From Planctomycetales bacterium (GTDB lineage: Bacteria > Planctomycetota > SZUA-567), in NCBI GenBank assembly GCA_025997475.1, contig BNUQ01000026.1, forward strand, positions 1 through 26,866: a stretch of DNA of 26,866 bases, given 5' to 3'. Position numbers and translations under genes: made by a program. The notes beneath the pieces were generated by a model. That model made no database searches, had not been told where the DNA came from, and worked only from the letters and a program-made list of their open reading frames with translations. Shown in pieces: positions 23,485 to 26,866 of this stretch (within the stretch, counting starts at the first letter, position 1; each line of letters opens with the position of its first letter).

Positions 23485-24678
23485 ATGGAAACCAACGGCA
23501 TTAACGAAAAGTTGCAAGCCCAACTGATTGAGGGTAAGCGCGGTTCGCACTCACGAACGTTCGCGCTGGTCGCGTTGGCGCTCATCGGACTGTCGATTTA
23601 TATCGTCTGGCGCGTCAAACAGCCCGCGCCGCAAGACGCCGCGCCGCCACTCGAAACCGAAGTCATTCCGATTGGCAATTCTGCGCCGGCGGTCAGTCCG
23701 GCGATTGCGCCGGTGAAACCGGCGCCCAAAAAAGAATTATCTATTGCGACGGCGTTACCGCCGGATGATTTTCCGGCGTTCGCGCCCGCGACGGCAGAAC
23801 CGGCGACACCCGTGTCTGCGACACCCGCGTCTGCGACACTTGCGTCTGCGACGCCCGCCGCCTCGGCATCGGCGTCCTTCGGGACTGCGTCCTCCGGGAC
23901 TGCGTCCTTTGGGACTGCGTCCTTTGGGACTGCGTCCCCTGGGACGAGGTCCCAGGGGAATAAGTCCTCCGGGCAAATGCCGGTGTTGCGCCCCGACGAA
24001 AACGAGGCGACCTTGCCGGCGTTGGACAATTTTTTACCGGCATTGCCGGCGGCGGAAACCGCGTCGCGTGCGACCACGTCGCGGGTAACTAACGAAGCGG
24101 CGACGTTGTCGGCAACGCCGACCGCGCGGCGCCCTAACCGGTCGGAAACGGTGAAATCGGAAACGGTGAAACCAAAAACCATTAACAGTCCGTCGTTCTT
24201 GTCGTCGGAAAATTCGGCGAGCCAAGCGGCGACCGAAACGATACACGTGATTCGCGACGGCGATTCGTTGCCGGAATTGGCGGCAAGGTATTACGGTTCG
24301 GCGACGGCGGAAAATATCCGGCGTTTGCGCGACGCCAATCCGCATCTGAAACGCGGCGGTTTTCGCGAAGGCGTGCCGCTGAAAATTCCCGCGGCGGCGA
24401 CCGTCAATAAAAATAAAACGGACGACTGGGGAATCGGTTCGCCGGCGGCGAGCGAGCCGACGGGGTCCTCCGGCGCAAGAGCAACCAACGCGGCGACCTT
24501 GAACGGCGACGTTTATACGGTGGTCGGCGGCGACACGTTGTCGGCGATTTCCGCGCGTTTTTACGGCGCGGCGGCGAAATGGCAGGAAATCTACGCGCTA
24601 AATCGCGACCAACTTTCCTCGCCCAACGATTTGCAAGTCGGAATGAAACTAAAAATGCCGCCGTCAAAGAGCAATTAA
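23485..24678 (+). CDS. Membrane-anchored protein with two LysM domains
   Basis: A 397-aa envelope protein expected to bind peptidoglycan. A short cytoplasmic start is followed by one membrane helix (about 26-43, FALVALALIGLSIYIVW), a long low-complexity Ala/Thr/Ser/Pro spacer (about 50-245), and two LysM domains at about 251-297 (IHVIRDGDSLPELAARYYGS) and 341-393 (YTVVGGDTLSAISARFYGAA). The spacer includes two 15-bp tandem repeat tracts encoding SATPA and GTASF-like pentapeptides. No catalytic domain is present. GAGG lies about 5 nt before the ATG. The terminal residues KSN and the stop fall in the AAAGAGCAATTAA sequence that flanks other heptad repeats. Confidence 0.85.
   Translation: METNGINEKLQAQLIEGKRGSHSRTFALVALALIGLSIYIVWRVKQPAPQDAAPPLETEVIPIGNSAPAVSPAIAPVKPAPKKELSIATALPPDDFPAFAPATAEPATPVSATPASATLASATPAASASASFGTASSGTASFGTASFGTASPGTRSQGNKSSGQMPVLRPDENEATLPALDNFLPALPAAETASRATTSRVTNEAATLSATPTARRPNRSETVKSETVKPKTINSPSFLSSENSASQAATETIHVIRDGDSLPELAARYYGSATAENIRRLRDANPHLKRGGFREGVPLKIPAAATVNKNKTDDWGIGSPAASEPTGSSGARATNAATLNGDVYTVVGGDTLSAISARFYGAAAKWQEIYALNRDQLSSPNDLQVGMKLKMPPSKSN
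23866..23970 (+). repeat. 15-bp tandem repeat inside the LysM gene
   Basis: Seven consecutive 15-bp units, the middle ones reading GGGACTGCGTCCTTT, GGGACTGCGTCCTCC and GGGACTGCGTCCCCT. Each keeps the frame (GTASF) and each can form a small GGGAC/GTCCC-type hairpin. The 13-mer GGGACTGCGTCCC also occurs outside the gene at 24984-24996. Confidence 0.8.
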
Positions 24679-24736
24679 AGATTAAGAATTCATGTTACGC
24701 GATTTTGATAATCATTCCGCCAGCCGCCCCAACGGG

Positions 24737-24978
24737 GCGAAATATATCAGCCTATGGTAAGCGGCGATGCTCTATCAGCCGCGCCACCATAGGTAAAGAC
24801 GGCGCGGAGCGCCAACCGCAATTGGACGGTTCGCCGCGTTTTGGCGAACCGCTTTCGCCGCCAATGGCGGCGAGACGCCGCCTAACGGCGGAACTGTCGG
24901 ATGGTTTTATCAATCAACCGCGACCCAGGGCGGCGGCACGGTAGAGCGTGTGCCTTGCCCTGGGCTGATATATTTCGC
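24737..24978. mobile_element. Multi-hairpin palindromic element
   Basis: Perfect 16-bp inverted ends GCGAAATATATCAGCC (24737-24752) and its complement (24963-24978) enclose successive hairpins: TATGGT/ACCATA with inner GCGGC/GCCGC, GGTTCGCC/GGCGAACC (24828-24850), TCGCCGCC/GGCGGCGA (24855-24873), CGCCG/CGGCG (24876-24890) and CCCAGGGC/GCCCTGGG (24924-24964). No coding frame is supported; the only ATG nearby opens a 22-codon frame. A non-autonomous mobile element is the likely identity. Confidence 0.65.
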
Positions 24979-25065
24979 GCTACGGGACTGCGTCCCTTTC
25001 AGCGCGATTAGCGGAGTTTTTTCAAATTCTTCGTTGCAACCACACCAACGAAGACCGCGGAATAT

Positions 25066-25165
25066 GAATTAAGAATTAAGAGTGCAGAATTGAGGGTTTT
25101 CGGAGATTTTCAAATTCGCTTCGCGCAGTTTTGACCGTCAATCCACAATTCTTGACTCAATATTA
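25066..25165. repeat. Heptad-arm inverted repeat I (AATTAAG type)
   Basis: Left arm GAATTAA, GAATTAA, GAGTGCA, GAATTGA (25067-25095) and a weak right arm with CAATTCT, TGACTCAA (25143-25162). The core TTCAAATTCGCTTCGCGCAG is almost identical to that of repeat D. A further core-like stretch, GCGGAGTTTTTTCAAATTCT, lies at 25011-25031. Confidence 0.7.
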
Positions 25166-25177
25166 CGCGCAAAAAAA

Positions 25178-25369
25178 TCCACGCATGGACATAAAAAGAA
25201 CTTAACCCGAATTTAAGAGCCAGCGATTTCTCGCCGAGCCACAGAGGCACGGAGAGAAAATAGAGAGAAAAAATAAAGAGTAATTTTTTTGTTTTCTCTC
25301 GGTGGAACTCTGTGGCTCTGCGCCTCGGTGAGAAACAAAAATTCCGGTTAATCCGGGTAATTCGTGGAC
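25178..25369. repeat. Nested inverted repeat J, sister of F
   Basis: Shares with F the inner CACAGAG/CTCTGTG arms (GCCACAGAGGCACGGAGAG at 25238-25256 against 25292-25330), a GCCAG.GATTTCTC entry, the GAGAAACAAAAA exit and an outer AATTCGTGGA-type arm. The outer left arm is degraded. Confidence 0.7.
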
Positions 25370-25459
25370 AAAAAAAATCTCTTTTTTATGCGTAAAAATT
25401 CGCGCCTTTTCGTTGACCGCGGACCCTGAGTTCTTAATTCGTAATTGTTCTTTATTTTA

Positions 25460-25487
25460 TTGACTTGCCGTCGGCGATTAACAGAAT
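25460..25487 (+). promoter_or_regulatory. Possible tRNA-Ser promoter
   Basis: TTGACT (25460-25465), a 16-nt spacer and CAGAAT (25482-25487), with the predicted start about 30 nt before the tRNA. Confidence 0.4.
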
Positions 25488-25523
25488 CCGCCGTTTCTTT
25501 TATGCCACGCCATTCATCGACGC

Positions 25524-25613
<90 letters not shown>

Positions 25614-25676
25614 TTTTTCATTCTTTCCCGTTCAGTCAATCCGTTTAAGTAAAATCTCAAAAGGGAGGATACCGTA

Positions 25677-26387
25677 ATGAACAAAACATTTTTCATCTTG
25701 GCGGGTTGCTTGACTTTTCCGGCGTTTGCCGCGGACGCCGCCGATAAAAACGCGCCGTTAGTCGTGGAGGAAGCGGCGGGGGCGAAAATCGTGGCGACGC
25801 CGACCGTAACCAAAGACGTGAATTTGACGCTTGATTTGGGCTTCGATGTCGCCGGCGACGCGCCGATGAAATTTAGCGACGCTTTGGTGGCGTTGAGCAA
25901 CATTGAGGATTTGGTCGTGGTCGTCGAGCCGGAAGTCAGCGACCCGGAACTCGGCAACACGCCGCTCCATCTCGCCGCCGGACGGGTGCCGTTGCGGGAT
26001 TTCATTTCGCAGGTCTGCCAACAGGTCGGCGCGACGTGGTCGGTCAACGAAAATCAAGCGGTGGTGTTGAGCAAACAGACGCCGATTGTGGTCGAAAACG
26101 GCGGCGAGGGCGGGAATAAAACGAAAATCGACGTGGATTTCGCCGGCGTGCCGTTGTCGCAAGTCGCCGCCAGCATCGCGCAACAAACCGGCGTAACGAT
26201 TAACGTGAATGACAACATCAAGCAGTTGCCGATTGAAATCAGCATCGTCGGCTGGGACGTTGACCGGATTATCAAATACCTCGCCGATATGTATGAACTG
26301 AACAGTTCGCTGAACGCCGACACGCACACTTACACGTTGAGCCAAACCGTCGGCGGCGCCAATGAAAATGACGACGACGAAGAATAG
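25677..26387 (+). CDS. Periplasmic protein with two STN/secretin-N-like domains
   Basis: A 236-aa exported protein, function unknown. A signal peptide (MNKTFFILAGCLTFPAFA) is probably cut near AFA-A; LAGC at 8-11 resembles a lipobox but sits very close to the N terminus. Two segments look like the beta-alpha-beta STN/secretin N0 fold: about 55-133 (KFSDALVALSNIEDL, then RVPLRDFISQVCQQVGATW) and about 151-225 (IDVDFAGVPLSQVAASIAQQ, TGVTINVND, then VDRIIKYLADMYELNSSL). STN domains normally sit on secretins or TonB receptors, but no barrel or secretin domain follows. The tail is acidic (NENDDDEE). GGGAGG stands 8 nt before the ATG. A strong terminator lies at 26699, beyond repeat K. Confidence 0.7.
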   Translation: MNKTFFILAGCLTFPAFAADAADKNAPLVVEEAAGAKIVATPTVTKDVNLTLDLGFDVAGDAPMKFSDALVALSNIEDLVVVVEPEVSDPELGNTPLHLAAGRVPLRDFISQVCQQVGATWSVNENQAVVLSKQTPIVVENGGEGGNKTKIDVDFAGVPLSQVAASIAQQTGVTINVNDNIKQLPIEISIVGWDVDRIIKYLADMYELNSSLNADTHTYTLSQTVGGANENDDDEE

Positions 26388-26388
26388 A

Positions 26389-26690
26389 GTTGAAAGTTGA
26401 AAGTTAAAAGTTGAGAGTTGAAAGTGCGCGAAGCGCGGCAAATTTAATTCCCCTCTACGGAGGGGTGGCAGTCCGGTGCGGTTTGCCGGACTGCCGGGGT
26501 GGTTGCTCGCGTTGTCCCAATTTCGGCAACCACCCCGTCAATCGGCGATAGCGCCGCCGCCTGCCAGCGGATAGTCCTCCTCAGCCCTCCGTAGAGGGGA
26601 ATTTCGCTCGGTAGAAACACCGCCGCCACCTGCGCCGGTTAATCAACGATTGCTCTTTTCTCAACTTTCAACTTTTAACTTTCAACTTTA
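26389..26690. repeat. Heptad-arm inverted repeat K (AAAGTTG type), interrupted
   Basis: Left arm AGAGTTG, AAAGTTG, AAAGTTA, AAAGTTG, AGAGTTG, AAAGTGC (26389-26427), core GTGCGCGAAGCGCGGCAAAT, and right arm TCAACTT, TCAACTT, TTAACTT, TCAACTT (26661-26688). A 158-bp palindromic element lies between the core and the right arm. GATTGCTCTTTT before the right arm is the complement of the AAAGAGCAAT flank seen at other copies. Confidence 0.8.
26446..26603. mobile_element. MITE-like element of a second family, inside repeat K
   Basis: Perfect 19-bp inverted ends AATTCCCCTCTACGGAGGG (26446-26464) and its complement (26585-26603). Inside are two long perfect hairpins: GGCAGTCCGG/CCGGACTGCC (26467-26495) and GGGGTGGTTGC/GCAACCACCCC (26496-26536). 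No reading frame is present. Confidence 0.75.
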
Positions 26691-26698
26691 AAAAAAAA

Positions 26699-26731
26699 GA
26701 CCGTCCCGTTTTCGCGGGCGGTCTTTTTTTT
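26699..26731 (+). terminator. Terminator downstream of the STN-like gene
   Basis: Stem GACCGTCCCG/CGGGCGGTC (one bulge) closed by TTTTCG and followed by nine or more T residues. Confidence 0.82.
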
Positions 26732-26739
26732 TATTAGGC

Positions 26740-26835
26740 GGGCGTATCCCGCTCGTTTGGGATGAAAGTGGGCTTTCCTGATGGCAGGGACCGGTTTTCA
26801 TTAACCAATAGAAGGAGGTTCGAGCGGGGACGCCC
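26740..26835. ncRNA. Candidate structured RNA or multi-stem element
   Basis: A long imperfect closing stem (26740-26755 with 26821-26835; GGGCG and CCCGCTCG paired with CGAGCGGG and CGCCC) surrounds three small hairpins: GAAAG/CTTTC with loop TGGG (26764-26777), CTG/CAG with loop ATGG (26778-26787), and GGTT/AACC with loop TTCATT (26793-26806). An AAGGAGG sequence at 26812-26818 lies just before the closing strand. It could be an RNA gene, a regulatory leader for a gene beyond the window, or another palindromic mobile element. Strand is not decided. Confidence 0.4.
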
Positions 26836-26844
26836 AGAAGAACA

Positions 26845-26866
26845 GAGTTGGTAGTTTTTAGTTGGT
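26845..26866. repeat. Start of another heptad arm at the window edge
   Basis: GAGTTGGTAGTTTTTAGTTG repeats the TAGTTTT/TAGTTGG pattern of repeat A. The copy continues beyond the window. Confidence 0.55.

Noticed and set aside
24692..24760. 22-codon frame beginning MLRDFDNHSASRPNGAKYIS
   Set aside because: It crosses into the inverted end of the multi-hairpin element and has no ribosome site. The reading frame is a by-product of the repeat.

Overview
This window comes from a Gram-negative (diderm) bacterium. The evidence is a complete outer-membrane vitamin B12 receptor with TonB, a long LptA/OstA-type periplasmic protein, a LolC/E-type permease, a lipoprotein signal and a flagellin. The DNA is GC-rich and dense in alanine GCG/GCC codons. 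The mix of highly repetitive intergenic DNA and scattered housekeeping genes recalls uncultivated members of the PVC group (Kiritimatiellota or Verrucomicrobiota-like). That placement is a weak inference, because no rRNA is present.

Layout. Bases 1-480 hold the tail of a broken FkbM-type methyltransferase gene and a 183-bp palindromic element. Minus-strand murF (483-1847) is divergent from a flagellin gene (2168-3151) that has a near-perfect sigma-28 promoter. A hemerythrin gene (3285-3758), apparently starting at ACG, runs into a convergent orphan VapB-type antitoxin. A long minus-strand block follows: vapB, coaE, polA, a Fic-domain protein, a LolC/E-like permease, gcvT, a cysteine-rich mini-lipoprotein, an XRE-cupin regulator and a glycine-rich Nif11-like protein. 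From 12107 the plus strand carries a B12 uptake locus: cobalamin riboswitch, btuF, btuC, btuD, a TonB-dependent receptor and tonB. Next come a minus-strand cold-shock gene, an initiator tRNA, the 1046-residue OstA-like protein, a SprT-like metalloprotein, a LysM protein, tRNA-Ser(CGA) and a two-domain STN-like periplasmic protein.

How the genes work together. BtuF (periplasm), BtuC and BtuD (inner membrane), the receptor (outer membrane) and TonB (energy coupling) make a complete corrinoid import route apart from ExbB/ExbD. The riboswitch sits only before btuF, and the later genes are separated from it by repeat elements. MurF, the OstA-like protein, the permease and the LysM protein belong to envelope construction.

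The most striking content is intergenic. At least ten gaps contain long inverted repeats whose arms are runs of degenerate 7-bp units. The heptamer differs from locus to locus (for example GAGTTGA, CAATTAA, AATTAAG, CAGTGGA), yet several copies share one GC-rich core of about 35 bp. Three kinds of MITE-like palindromic element and a multi-hairpin element sit beside or inside these repeats. The repeats supply the stop codons of gcvT and the LysM gene, and they overlap the tonB start. A separate 96-nt element at 26740-26835, a closing stem around three small hairpins, is a candidate structured RNA.
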